Assembly (NCBI GenBank): GCA_022834735.1
Contig: BQKD01000001.1
Span: 1,651,659-1,715,658 of the forward strand
Reading direction: 5' to 3'
Source of the DNA: Erysipelotrichaceae bacterium OPF54
GTDB taxonomy: Bacteria; Bacillota_I; Bacilli_A; Erysipelotrichales; Erysipelotrichaceae
DNA: 64,000 nt
The notes under the pieces were generated by a model. That model was given only the letters and a program-made list of their open reading frames with translations, was not told the origin of the DNA and did no database searches. The position numbers and the translations under genes were made by a program. Of this stretch, positions 17,071 to 25,322 are shown one piece after another; position 1 is the stretch's first letter; every line of letters begins with the position of its first letter.

Positions 17071-18571
17071 GGGTGCCTGACAGTCTGCGGATCCAATACA
17101 CGAGCGGCGCGATCGCGGTGATGAGCAAGGCATATCCATGATTCGAAGATCCTTCTTTCTTTTCCTGTGCAGTAAAACGATTCTGAACGGAACGGACCTT
17201 GTTTTCGCCATCTTTATAGGTGACGCGGACCGTATATTCCATCGGTTCGGTTTCCATTTCGAAGTACAGCTGGCCTAAGCGATCCTTTTGAAGCGTGGCC
17301 GGATCGATCAGCTTCTCATTGACTGCGACCGATTCGATGCTTTCAGGGCCGAGATCTTCCCGGGCAAGGATCACGCGCACCTTGGGGCTCGCGGTGTTGC
17401 TATCAAAGCGGACGAGCTGCTCGTTGGCGAGCTGGATCTGCAGATCCTTGTCGATCTTTTTTCCGGAAATTTCCATGGATACCTTTTTGTCCGGATCGAG
17501 CGTGATCTTTTTTTCGAGGAGGACCTCGTTTTTTAGCGAGGAGCGGCTCGAGAGCACGAGCTGCTGAAGCGCCGGTTCCGCGGCGACTGGTTCGACACGT
17601 AGAGCGGGAGCCAGAGAGACCGGCAGAACGGCGGCGGGCGGCTGCAGGATCGGTGCGGCCTGGATGACCGGCTCTTCCTTCTTTTTCGCATCAATGCGGG
17701 TCGTGACGAGCTGTTCGAACACGTTTCCTTCTTCGTCTTTCATGACAGCTTTGATCGAAAGATGCTGCTCGCTGACGGTCTGTTCCCATGCGACAGGCTG
17801 CAGAGCGTCATACTGTTTTCCGTCGATCACCAGTTCGGCGCTCTGTACCGGTCTGGATGTTTCAAAATTAAGAAATCCTTCTTTCCAGGCGGCAGATAAA
17901 TGGACCGGAACCGGCGCGTATTCGAACTGTTCGATCCCGACTGGCTCGAGCAGCCACGGGGAATCGACGCTGATCGAATGTTTCCCCTGCTCCAGCAGGA
18001 TGAACTCTCCGGTTACCGGTTCTCCGTTATGGTACAAGGCGATATCCTCGCCCAGACCGGTCCATGTGAGCCTGCGTCCGTCTGCATGGATCTGCACGAG
18101 CGGCAGTTCCATGACCTCGACCGTATGGCTGGTCGAATTGCCAGCCTGATCCATGGCTTCGATGCGGATGGTCCTGGTGTTTTCTGTGATCCGTACCGGA
18201 CCTTCGTGCAGTTCGTCATTGACATAGACCTTCTGCTCTTTGACATCTTCATCGGTTTCGATGTGCAGATCGATCTCTTTTGTGTAATACAGTTTTTCCG
18301 GCACATTGGTCCTGATGGCTGGTGCGATCGTATCGCCTTCGAGCACGAGCTCGCTGGAATGGATGGGCTGACCGTCCTTGTCTGCCAGCTCGAATTCCAC
18401 GATAAACTCTTTTGCTTCGTGAATGCTGAGCGGTTGTGTGTTCCAGAGCTCTCCATTGATCCGGATCACGCTTTTTTCCTTGTCGACCGTTTCATGAAAA
18501 CTGAAATCGATCGTATCTTCTTCACGGATCGGTTCGATATATCGGGGCGGCATTTCCTGTGCTGTATTCAT
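17063..18571 (-). CDS. Ig-like-domain, tail-anchored protein of the type VII locus (unknown)
   Basis: 502 residues, start ATG 18571 in an ATGA overlap with the kinase stop. It has no signal peptide. Residues about 60-330 contain strands and Ig-like features (AMDQAGNSTSHTVEV). A Pro/Ala-rich linker (about 335-365, LQPPAAVLPVSLAP) and a further beta-rich region follow. One membrane helix lies at the extreme C-terminus (YALLITAIAPLVYWI) with basic residues after it. It occupies the place where EsaA or another membrane component sits in other type VIIb loci, but shows no similarity I can recognise. If the Ig part is outside the cell, the topology is unusual. Confidence 0.7.
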   Translation of the reverse strand: MNTAQEMPPRYIEPIREEDTIDFSFHETVDKEKSVIRINGELWNTQPLSIHEAKEFIVEFELADKDGQPIHSSELVLEGDTIAPAIRTNVPEKLYYTKEIDLHIETDEDVKEQKVYVNDELHEGPVRITENTRTIRIEAMDQAGNSTSHTVEVMELPLVQIHADGRRLTWTGLGEDIALYHNGEPVTGEFILLEQGKHSISVDSPWLLEPVGIEQFEYAPVPVHLSAAWKEGFLNFETSRPVQSAELVIDGKQYDALQPVAWEQTVSEQHLSIKAVMKDEEGNVFEQLVTTRIDAKKKEEPVIQAAPILQPPAAVLPVSLAPALRVEPVAAEPALQQLVLSSRSSLKNEVLLEKKITLDPDKKVSMEISGKKIDKDLQIQLANEQLVRFDSNTASPKVRVILAREDLGPESIESVAVNEKLIDPATLQKDRLGQLYFEMETEPMEYTVRVTYKDGENKVRSVQNRFTAQEKKEGSSNHGYALLITAIAPLVYWIRRLSGTHV

Positions 18572-19770
18572 TGATTCAAATTCCTCCATAACTTTGTGTA
18601 TTCCTCTTCTTCGTGGCCGGAAAGGTATTTTTCGATATCGGCATGTTCTTCGATTCCTCTGCTTTTGAGGAACACGGCATATTCGACAACTTCCTGGCTG
18701 CTCTGGCACTGTTCGAACAGCTGTTCCTGCTGGTCTGCTGTCAGGTAGATCTCGTTGTGCATGCACACATCCAGAATGAGCCGGGCGGCCGAAGGATGAT
18801 TTCCCTTTCGGATCAGACGGTCAAGATTTTTCAGGTCCAGCTCTTCATATTCCATGGCGCTCCACGCGAGCAGGAGGGTCTGATCGGCGTACTTCTGCCT
18901 GATCTGTCCGGGTATTGTCTGCAGCACGGCACGGGACAGGCCGGGATCATCGAGCCCGATCGTTTCCCGGATAAAATAGAGCGTGTTGGTGTCGTCGTTC
19001 CAGAACGTGTCGTCCATTTCGTCTTTTTCGAGCAGCGAATAAAGCGTTTCCTGTCCGCTCTTATACCGTTCCAGTACGCTTGTCTGCTCGAATTTCAGGC
19101 CGGATGCACCTGTCAGCAATAAGACAGACAGAATGAACAGGAGCATATAGGGCCGTCCGTTCTTTTTTGCGAGGTCTTTTTTCAGCTCGGCGGCGCATTG
19201 GTATTTCTTTTTCAGGCGGGGCACGAGCTGACGCAGGATCGGGAGCAGAAGCTGCAGATCGTCGCTTTCGGTATATTTTTCTTTTGGCGCGACTGCTATG
19301 CTGGAAAGATAGATCGTATGGCTTCCGGACGGAACGCAGGCGTTGAAGTCGATCAGATACAAGGTGTCTTCATGAATGAGGATGTTCTCGTTTTTATGAT
19401 CGATGTACAGCCATCCTTTTTCATGCAGCGCGCTGATCGTGTCGACGAGCTGCATCGCGATGCGGCGTCTTGTTTTTTTGTCCGGTTTTGTGCGCAGCCA
19501 CTGATCGAGCGGGATGCCGGGAATATACTGTTCGATAAAGCTGAGTGTCCTGTTGGTTTCCTCAACGTCGATGATGTGAGGAATGCTGGACGAGAACATA
19601 GAAGATAAGATTTCGATTTCCTGAAAAAACTGATGACGAAGGATCGGATCCTGAGGCTGAAGAAGAGTTTTCCGGACATACGGCTGTCCGGTCCGGGTGT
19701 CGAGGACTTGTTCGGTTTTGCTGTGAAGGGTACGAGCGATCTGATTCCTGGTTTCAAAACGCTCACTCAT
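18568..19770 (-). CDS. Membrane Ser/Thr kinase-like protein in the EssB position
   Basis: 400 residues: cytoplasmic kinase-like domain (1-195), one membrane helix (about 206-225, LLFILSVLLLTG) and a helical extracellular domain (about 226-400). This architecture and length match EssB/YukC. EssB is a pseudokinase, but here key residues remain: Lys34 (YVRKTLL), a helix-C Glu, Asp124-Lys126-Asn129 (YIDHKNENIL), Asp141 (LIDFN) and an APKEK stretch in place of APE. Start ATG 19770 overlaps the FHA gene stop by 8 bases. It may therefore be an active kinase or an EssB homologue with ancestral residues. A PP2C phosphatase and FHA readers are in the same locus. Confidence 0.78.
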   Translation of the reverse strand: MSERFETRNQIARTLHSKTEQVLDTRTGQPYVRKTLLQPQDPILRHQFFQEIEILSSMFSSSIPHIIDVEETNRTLSFIEQYIPGIPLDQWLRTKPDKKTRRRIAMQLVDTISALHEKGWLYIDHKNENILIHEDTLYLIDFNACVPSGSHTIYLSSIAVAPKEKYTESDDLQLLLPILRQLVPRLKKKYQCAAELKKDLAKKNGRPYMLLFILSVLLLTGASGLKFEQTSVLERYKSGQETLYSLLEKDEMDDTFWNDDTNTLYFIRETIGLDDPGLSRAVLQTIPGQIRQKYADQTLLLAWSAMEYEELDLKNLDRLIRKGNHPSAARLILDVCMHNEIYLTADQQEQLFEQCQSSQEVVEYAVFLKSRGIEEHADIEKYLSGHEEEEYTKLWRNLNQ

Positions 19771-20740
19771 GGAACGTGTAGGTGTGTTCTGCAAACACGA
19801 CCTTCATGCCTTCTCTCAAACGCATCCGGCGCTGCACGCGTTTTTCGTTCAGAAACGTTCCGTTGCTCGATTTCAGATCCTGAATATAGCACCGGCCTTC
19901 GCTCTGGATGATCTTTGCGTGTTTGAGAGAGATATCGGCGTGTTCGAGCCGGATATCGCAGGACATGGCCCGGCCGACCGTCATCTGCTCGAAGAGCAGA
20001 TCGTACTGCTGTCCGTCTTCCGAAAGAAGATACGGATTGTCCTGCCGTATGGCGCCGATGATCTGCGTATGAATGATCTTGTCTTCCCTGGCGGGCATTG
20101 CATTTTCCGCTTCCGGAACTGTTTCGCAAATATAGGCGCCTACCTGTTCGGCTGCGCAGAAGGCGGGCGGCTCTTTTGCCAGGAATCGTTCAAACCATTT
20201 TGGCGGATAATACATTCTGCGTACGGCTTTGAGTCCGAGTACAAGATTGGGAAGCGAGAATTCCTGCGACGAGAGCACGGTCAGCAGATAGCCGGCTATC
20301 TCATAGGATGTCTCGGTCCTGAATACATCGAGCAGCTGCCGGATAAATTCGCCTGTTTCCTCTTTCTGGTATAGCCAGAAGTCCATCTTGAGCGGAATGA
20401 CGACAAAAGATACGCCGGTCCCGTTTCTTGACAGATAAATGTAGTTGATGTCGAGCAGAACAGGCTTGGTCCTGTTGGCGGCGATCGCTTTTTCGAACAG
20501 GCTGGTCAGAAACTCATAGCCTTCCTGCTGGGCGAACGTATAGTGTTCAAGAAAATGCCTGAGGGGCACCTTGTTTTCCAATGAATAACACAAGGTCATG
20601 TCATGACGTACCGATGGCGTTATGCAGAGCTCGTCATTGCGGATCTGATCGATCATGGCGGCATCGTAGGCTGCCGGATCGTTCAGCCGGATCTCGAGCG
20701 TGCCCGGATGCTCCTGGATGGTTTTAATTTGCTGTTTCAT
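19763..20740 (-). CDS. FHA-domain protein with DUF6382-like N-terminus
   Basis: 325 residues, first gene of the type VII block. The N-terminal part (about 30-190) resembles DUF6382 (LCYSLENKVPLRHFL, YEFLTSLFEKAI), a family often fused to FHA. A linker follows, then a C-terminal FHA domain (about 240-320) with VGRAMSCDIRL, HADISLKHAKI and LKSSNGTFLNEKRV, which reads phosphothreonine. No membrane segment. The start is ATG 20740 with GGAAAGG upstream rather than the further upstream TTG/ATG. It is probably the reader of phosphorylation by the neighbouring kinase; EssC has a second FHA. Confidence 0.85.
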   Translation of the reverse strand: MKQQIKTIQEHPGTLEIRLNDPAAYDAAMIDQIRNDELCITPSVRHDMTLCYSLENKVPLRHFLEHYTFAQQEGYEFLTSLFEKAIAANRTKPVLLDINYIYLSRNGTGVSFVVIPLKMDFWLYQKEETGEFIRQLLDVFRTETSYEIAGYLLTVLSSQEFSLPNLVLGLKAVRRMYYPPKWFERFLAKEPPAFCAAEQVGAYICETVPEAENAMPAREDKIIHTQIIGAIRQDNPYLLSEDGQQYDLLFEQMTVGRAMSCDIRLEHADISLKHAKIIQSEGRCYIQDLKSSNGTFLNEKRVQRRMRLREGMKVVFAEHTYTFHE

Positions 20741-20920
20741 GGCCCTTTCCTTTCCGAGGATCAAAGTCCTCACCTCTTATATACGTATAAACGGGACAAA
20801 AGTGGACATATTTTTTTCATTTTCTTTAATTTTCCATTCTTTTTGTCTTTTTTGCCTCTTATTCCGGTTATTTTCAACATATTTTTACAAACTATGGGTT
20901 AAGTATACATTTTTTCATTT

Positions 20921-20934
20921 TATGTCTAGACATA
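20921..20934. promoter_or_regulatory. Perfect 14-bp palindromic operator
   Basis: TATGTCTAGACATA is a perfect palindrome that covers the -35 of the PTS promoter. Its core GTCTAGAC is the type of site bound by GntR/HutC-family sugar regulators; the regulator itself is not encoded in the window. It lies in the divergent gap (20741-21028) between the type VII operon and the PTS gene. Confidence 0.6.
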
Positions 20935-20955
20935 TAAATATATTTAGTATATTAT
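20927..20955 (+). promoter_or_regulatory. Promoter of the PTS EIIC-ROK pair
   Basis: TAGACA (20927-20932), 17 bases, TATTAT (20950-20955). The -35 lies inside the 14-bp palindrome, so repressor binding would block RNA polymerase. Confidence 0.55.
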
Positions 20956-21028
20956 CTAATCGTAAATGATGTATCCCCTTACAAAAAGGATCCTATGTTT
21001 GGGAATACAAAAGAAATGAGGAGAATTT

Positions 21029-22330
21029 ATGAAATCACTAGACCGTTTAACTGATCCTTTGCTGGAGTTTGGTGCCAAGCTGGCGGCTTTCAAACCTCTT
21101 GAAATTTTACGTGATGCGTTCATGCTCGCGTTCCCGCTGACAATTTTCGGTTCGATCACTTTGATCATCGGCAACTTCCCGTTCCTTGCCAACCTGATCG
21201 GTGACGACAACGCAGCCATGCTCAACTCTTTGCTTGGGCCGGCTTCGACAGCGACCATGTCGATCGCGGCCATCTTCCTTTGCCTTGGTATCGGCTATTA
21301 CTACTCGAAGGACAAGGAATGCGATCCGATCTTCGGTGCGGCGATCGCGCTGGCCGCTTTCCTGCTCGTTACGCCGATGGATATGAATGTCGATCTGGAA
21401 AGCGGCGGTTCGCTGCTCGTCGGCAATGTGTTCAATATCGACCGTCTGGGTGCACGCGGCATGTTCGTGGCGATGATCGGTGCCTATTTCGCATCGTTCC
21501 TGTACTGCTTCTTCACGAAGAAAAACTGGACGATCAAGATGCCGTCGTCGGTACCTCCTGCTGTATCCAAATCATTTGCGGCGCTGATCCCGGCTGTCAT
21601 TACGTTGACTGTTTTCCTGCTGTTCCGTATCGGCTTCATGTTTACGCCGTGGGGCAACGTGCATGATTTTATTTACGAAATCGTTCAGGCTCCGCTCGTA
21701 AGTCTTGGAAAAGGTCTTGGCGCCACGCTTTGCGCGATCCTGGCGATCCAGTTCCTGTGGTTCTTTGGTCTGCATGGCCAGATCATCGTGAATTCGGTGC
21801 TGGACCCGATCTGGAACACGCTGACTCTCGAAAACCTGACGGCGTTCCAGGCTGGTCAGCCGATCCCGAACATTGTCACGAAACAGTTCATCGAGATCTT
21901 TACGGTCGGTATCGGCGGTTCGGGAATGACGCTTGGCGCGGTGATCCTGATGATCTTCTTCTGCAAAAGCAAGCAGCTCAAACAGATCGGACGTCTGGCG
22001 GCTCCAGCAGGGATCTTCAATGTCAACGAACCCGTCATCTTCGGTATGCCGATCGTGCTGAACCCGACCATTTTCATTCCGTGGGTACTTGCTCCTGTGA
22101 TCAACGTGATCATTGTCTACTTTGCGATGAGCGCGGGTCTTGTTCCGCTCACGACAGGGATCACAGTTCCCTGGACGACGCCGATCGTTATTTCGGGCAT
22201 GCTGGCTACCAACTCCTGGCAGGGTGGCGTGATCCAGATCATCGAGCTTCTTGTCGTGATGGTATGCTGGTTCCCGTTCATCAAATCTCTTGACCGGACC
22301 AATGTAAAAATGGAATCAGAAGAAGAATAA
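21029..22330 (+). CDS. PTS sugar transporter subunit IIC, Lac/cellobiose type
   Basis: 433-residue membrane channel of a phosphotransferase system, with about ten hydrophobic segments. It carries the Lac-family signatures FGLHGQIIVNSVLDPIW (about 245-260) and FNVNEPVIFGMPIVLNP (about 330-346). The N-terminal part (RLTDPLLEFGAKLA) matches CelB/LicC-like proteins that take up beta-glucosides or chito-oligosaccharides. No EIIA or EIIB gene is adjacent, so it must borrow them. GAGGAG precedes ATG 21029. It is co-transcribed with the ROK kinase 29 bases downstream and is probably controlled by the palindrome at 20921. Confidence 0.92.
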   Translation: MKSLDRLTDPLLEFGAKLAAFKPLEILRDAFMLAFPLTIFGSITLIIGNFPFLANLIGDDNAAMLNSLLGPASTATMSIAAIFLCLGIGYYYSKDKECDPIFGAAIALAAFLLVTPMDMNVDLESGGSLLVGNVFNIDRLGARGMFVAMIGAYFASFLYCFFTKKNWTIKMPSSVPPAVSKSFAALIPAVITLTVFLLFRIGFMFTPWGNVHDFIYEIVQAPLVSLGKGLGATLCAILAIQFLWFFGLHGQIIVNSVLDPIWNTLTLENLTAFQAGQPIPNIVTKQFIEIFTVGIGGSGMTLGAVILMIFFCKSKQLKQIGRLAAPAGIFNVNEPVIFGMPIVLNPTIFIPWVLAPVINVIIVYFAMSAGLVPLTTGITVPWTTPIVISGMLATNSWQGGVIQIIELLVVMVCWFPFIKSLDRTNVKMESEEE

Positions 22331-22359
22331 TCGTTTCAGAAAGGAAGGAGAGCAGAAAT

Positions 22360-23262
22360 ATGAACCGTGTAGTTTGTTTTGATATCGGAGGCACTTCGGT
22401 AAAATACGCATTGATCGAAAACGGAAAGATCAAATGCCGCGGCCGCTTTGCGACCAATCGGGAAAACGGGAAGGATGTTCTCGGTGAAATGGTCCGTGTC
22501 GTGAACGAATATAAGGAACAGGATGCTGTGGACGGTGTTTCCATCAGCTCTCCTGGCTTTGTGGACAACAGGACCGGACAGATCCTGTCAGGAAATATCA
22601 TCGAAGGATTTAACGGGCTCAACATCCGGGATTATTTTAAAGAAAGGACCGGACTGCCTGCGGCCGTTGAGAACGATGCCAACTGTGCGACCATTGCCGA
22701 ACATGCTCTGGGAAACGGCAAAGGCTATGAAAATATGGTTTGCATAACGCTTGGTACCGGCGTTGGCGGCGGCGTGATCATTAATGATAAACTGTATACC
22801 GGCAACGCGAAAATGGCAGGCGAATTCGGATTCATGTTCATTAACGGGATCCATACTGACCGGCCGGAAGACGAGATCCTTTCCGGTTACGCTTCGACCC
22901 GTTCGCTGGTCGAAGCGGTCAATGCCGAGCTGGACGAAGAAGAAATTGACGGGAAGGAAATTTTCGACAGAGCCGAAAACGGTGATGCGCTCTGTCAGAA
23001 AAAGGTCAGCGATTTCTACGACTCGCTTGCGATGGCAATTTATAATCTGGCATATATCCTGAATCCCGACATTGTTCTGATTGGCGGCGCAGTTTCGATG
23101 CAGCCGAAACTGCTTGATGAGATCAACACGCGTATCGAATACTTAACTCCATCTTTTTCTCTTAATCTCTTGGATATCATGAAGATCGATCGCTGCCAGT
23201 TTCTCAATGACGCAGGTTTATATGGGGCTTACGCAAACTTTGCTGAAACGTTTGCCCGCTGA
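22360..23262 (+). CDS. ROK-family sugar kinase, zinc-motif-free (BglK-like)
   Basis: 300-residue cytosolic ATP-dependent sugar kinase. Seen: phosphate loop FDIGGTSVKYAL at the N-terminus, catalytic Asp in ENDANCATIAEHALG, and GTGVGGGVIIN. The usual zinc site (CxCGxxGC) is replaced by GEFGFMFINGIH without the Cys residues, as in beta-glucoside kinases of the BglK type. Its link with a cellobiose-type EIIC suggests phosphorylation of a disaccharide or free glucose; the substrate is inference. It has an AAGGAGAG ribosome site and is followed by a strong terminator. Confidence 0.88.
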   Translation: MNRVVCFDIGGTSVKYALIENGKIKCRGRFATNRENGKDVLGEMVRVVNEYKEQDAVDGVSISSPGFVDNRTGQILSGNIIEGFNGLNIRDYFKERTGLPAAVENDANCATIAEHALGNGKGYENMVCITLGTGVGGGVIINDKLYTGNAKMAGEFGFMFINGIHTDRPEDEILSGYASTRSLVEAVNAELDEEEIDGKEIFDRAENGDALCQKKVSDFYDSLAMAIYNLAYILNPDIVLIGGAVSMQPKLLDEINTRIEYLTPSFSLNLLDIMKIDRCQFLNDAGLYGAYANFAETFAR

Positions 23263-23266
23263 AATC

Positions 23267-23297
23267 AGGAAAGAGCATCTGCTCTTTCCTTTTTTTT
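23267..23297 (+). terminator. Terminator of the EIIC-ROK operon
   Basis: GGAAAGAGC and GCTCTTTCC form a 9-bp stem with a 4-base loop, followed by TTTTTTTT, just after the ROK stop codon. Confidence 0.88.
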
Positions 23298-23490
23298 GTT
23301 CCGTTTTTCTTTTTCGTATTCGTTCAAAATGTTTTCTGCATAATAAAGATCCTGGTCGAGGTAAAACAGATCACTCACCATTCGATGATGGAGATCCTGA
23401 AAACGATCGATTATCCGCAGTTCAGAGAGCTTTTCTTTGCCTCGAGCAAAGATGAAGTAATGAATGCCTATCTAAAAAAGTCCTTGCATG
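23298..23490 (+). other. Non-coding gap with possible gene remnant
   Basis: No complete gene. A plus-strand reading from ATG 23388 (MEILKTIDYPQFRELFFASS) looks protein-like and runs without a ribosome site through the next terminator to a stop near 23540. It could be the C-terminal remnant of a lost gene. I recognise no family. Confidence 0.3.
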
Positions 23491-23522
23491 AAAAAAGCCT
23501 GTTGATCGACAACAGGTTTTTT
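23491..23522. terminator. Bidirectional terminator
   Basis: CCTGTTG and CAACAGG form a perfect stem around ATCGA, flanked by A6 on the left and T6 on the right. It serves the minus-strand membrane operon that ends at 23521. Confidence 0.75.
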
Positions 23523-23967
23523 AATTTTGATCGCCTGTTTTAGGAAACGTTCCATACAGGATCCCGAACAGGATGCCTGCACAAGCCAGCGCCGCGCCAA
23601 GTCCAGTATAAAACACAGCAATGAAGAAATCCGGAAGCAGTTCTGAATTGCGAAGCCAGATTCCGCCTCCCATCATGATCGCCATGATGATATAGCTCTT
23701 CAGATCGAAAAAGTGCCAGACAGGACGATACGCTTCCCTGTATGCGTGAATGCGCTTATTGTGTTTCATGCTCATTTTGAAGAACATGGCTGCGAACACA
23801 ATAAACACGCAAACTGTCAGCAGAACAGACAGCTCCGATACAGTGGAGAGTTTCTTATATGACAGGATGCCAAGCCGGATCACATTGATACCGGCAATGA
23901 GCCATACGCATCCGGCAATAGCGAGCAGGGTGCGTTTTTTCACGGAAAAGAACGGTTTATTTTTCAA
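23521..23967 (-). CDS. Small membrane protein, unknown (TetR-controlled operon)
   Basis: 148 residues with four hydrophobic segments (about 12-30, 42-62, 88-105, 115-138) and a basic loop in the middle (KHNKRIHAYREAY). No family recognised. It starts with TTG 23967, preceded by GGGAGGGG, and overlaps the end of the upstream membrane gene by 11 bases, so the two are translationally coupled. Both lie behind the operator at 24650, which matches the operator of the adjacent TetR gene. A role in transport or membrane stress is only a guess. Confidence 0.65.
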   Translation of the reverse strand: MKNKPFFSVKKRTLLAIAGCVWLIAGINVIRLGILSYKKLSTVSELSVLLTVCVFIVFAAMFFKMSMKHNKRIHAYREAYRPVWHFFDLKSYIIMAIMMGGGIWLRNSELLPDFFIAVFYTGLGAALACAGILFGILYGTFPKTGDQN

Positions 23968-24634
23968 GAGGTCCCCTCCCCTTTTTCATGGCATCATATC
24001 CCATCACGACGATCCATACATACGCGCAGGTTTTCGGGATCATGAGCATTCCTGTAGCAGGAACGGCCTGCGCGAACAAAACGACCGGAATATAGCACGC
24101 AAAGCTGATCACGATCGCCAGCCATAAGGAGCGAAACGGTTTGTCGTGCGCTTCTTTCGCGCTGCGATAAAACAAAACGATCAGCAGGATGCCCAGGATC
24201 AGGAACGGAATGTTTCGGTAAATTCCCCACGCCAGCGGTTCGACGGGGCTTGTCCATTCGTTTTGCGGCATGAGACACAGCACGATCCGCAGCAGCGCCA
24301 TCGCCCAGACGCTAGCGGTCAGGCCTTGTTTTTCGCTGACATGATAGCGGATGCGCCATACATAATACAGCAGAACGTAAAATATAGTCATGGTGATCGA
24401 AGTGATCATCTTTCCGATCCCGAGCGGTACGGTATAGTTTACCAGTCCGGTCGTGCAGAGCGCGATCGCTCTGGGAACGAGATGGAACGCGTCTCCGCAT
24501 CCTAGCACAACGGCCATGAGGCCATAAAGAAAATATTGTTTCCGGCCTTTGCTCTGAACGATCATCACGATACCTAACGAAACGACCGTGATCAGATAAA
24601 CAATGTCGAATACTGTTTCAAAAGCTGCCTGCAT
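23957..24634 (-). CDS. Seven-helix-type membrane protein, unknown
   Basis: 225 residues, mostly hydrophobic, with about seven membrane segments and polar loops (GDAFHLVPRAIALC, YRSAKEAHDKPFRS). No known catalytic motif. The start is ATG 24634 with AGGAGGAATACG immediately upstream; a longer reading frame to 24739 lacks a ribosome site. First gene of a two-gene operon whose leader holds a TetR-like operator at 24650-24662. The regulator gene lies just upstream on the same strand. Confidence 0.7.
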   Translation of the reverse strand: MQAAFETVFDIVYLITVVSLGIVMIVQSKGRKQYFLYGLMAVVLGCGDAFHLVPRAIALCTTGLVNYTVPLGIGKMITSITMTIFYVLLYYVWRIRYHVSEKQGLTASVWAMALLRIVLCLMPQNEWTSPVEPLAWGIYRNIPFLILGILLIVLFYRSAKEAHDKPFRSLWLAIVISFACYIPVVLFAQAVPATGMLMIPKTCAYVWIVVMGYDAMKKGRGPLEK

Positions 24635-24649
24635 CGTATTCCTCCTTAG

Positions 24650-24662
24650 TGAACAGCGTTCA
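24650..24662. promoter_or_regulatory. TetR-type operator of the membrane operon
   Basis: TGAACAGCGTTCA is a near-perfect inverted repeat, almost the same as the operator before the TetR gene (25286-25300). It sits between the TetR stop and the membrane operon start, next to the ribosome site, where binding would block expression. Confidence 0.7.
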
Positions 24663-24699
24663 TATTCCTGTAAAAGAAAACCGTCCTGCGACGGATGGC

Positions 24700-25266
24700 T
24701 TATTCGAAGCCGTATAATGTCCTGCGGATGATCTCGCACAGCATGCTGCAGTTTTCTTCTTTCTGCATAAGCAGCATGAGCATGTTCTCGAGCACGAAAC
24801 CGATAAATCCGGACGGATCGAATGTTCCTGAAAACGCACTGTCCGAAACCCGGGGATCGTTCTGCAGGACCAGGAGCATCGCCTGCCGGATGTGGCAGAA
24901 GCAGTTTTCCATCATGCTTCTTGCCTTCTCTTTTTCCGCTCCGGCAATGCTCATGGAATGGGCAAAAAGAAAGCCGGGATACTGCTGCGCCCCTTTTTGG
25001 ATGCTTTCGAACAAATAAGCGACATAGTCGGGAAACGATAGATCTTCCGAAAGCGGATCTCCGGTATGAAAAATGTCTTTCCAGATCTGTTCCACCGTGG
25101 CCAGCAGCAGTTCATCCTTGTTGTCAAAATAGTTGTATAACGTGCCAAGAGCGATCCCGGATCTTTTTGCGACAGAGCGCATGTTTACACTGGCAAGTCC
25201 CTGGGAAGCAGCCAGGGCACAACATGTTTTCAGGATCTCTTCTTTTGAAGTCACGCTCGCTTTCAT
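24700..25266 (-). CDS. TetR/AcrR-family repressor
   Basis: 188 residues. The N-terminal helix-turn-helix (about 10-55; MRSVAKRSGIALGTLYNYFDNKDELL) is the standard TetR DNA-binding domain. The C-terminal ligand domain is helical and Met/Leu-rich (ENMLMLLMQKEENC). It presumably represses itself and the two membrane genes downstream, because matching TGAACA-N1-TGTTCA-type sites lie at both promoters. The ligand is unknown. GGAGGGCA is the ribosome site before ATG 25266. Confidence 0.92.
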   Translation of the reverse strand: MKASVTSKEEILKTCCALAASQGLASVNMRSVAKRSGIALGTLYNYFDNKDELLLATVEQIWKDIFHTGDPLSEDLSFPDYVAYLFESIQKGAQQYPGFLFAHSMSIAGAEKEKARSMMENCFCHIRQAMLLVLQNDPRVSDSAFSGTFDPSGFIGFVLENMLMLLMQKEENCSMLCEIIRRTLYGFE

Positions 25267-25285
25267 TTTTCTGCCCTCCTTTTAT

Positions 25286-25300
25286 ATGAACAGTGTTCAT
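25286..25300. promoter_or_regulatory. TetR-type operator upstream of the repressor gene
   Basis: ATGAACAGTGTTCAT is a perfect 15-bp palindrome about 20 bases before the TetR start. Autoregulation is likely. Confidence 0.75.
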
Positions 25301-25322
25301 TATAGTCGTTTTCCCGTTCCTG

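Noticed and set aside
16941-18149. Small plus-strand frames within the type VII region
   Set aside because: They lie opposite essC and the Ig-like gene, without start signals.
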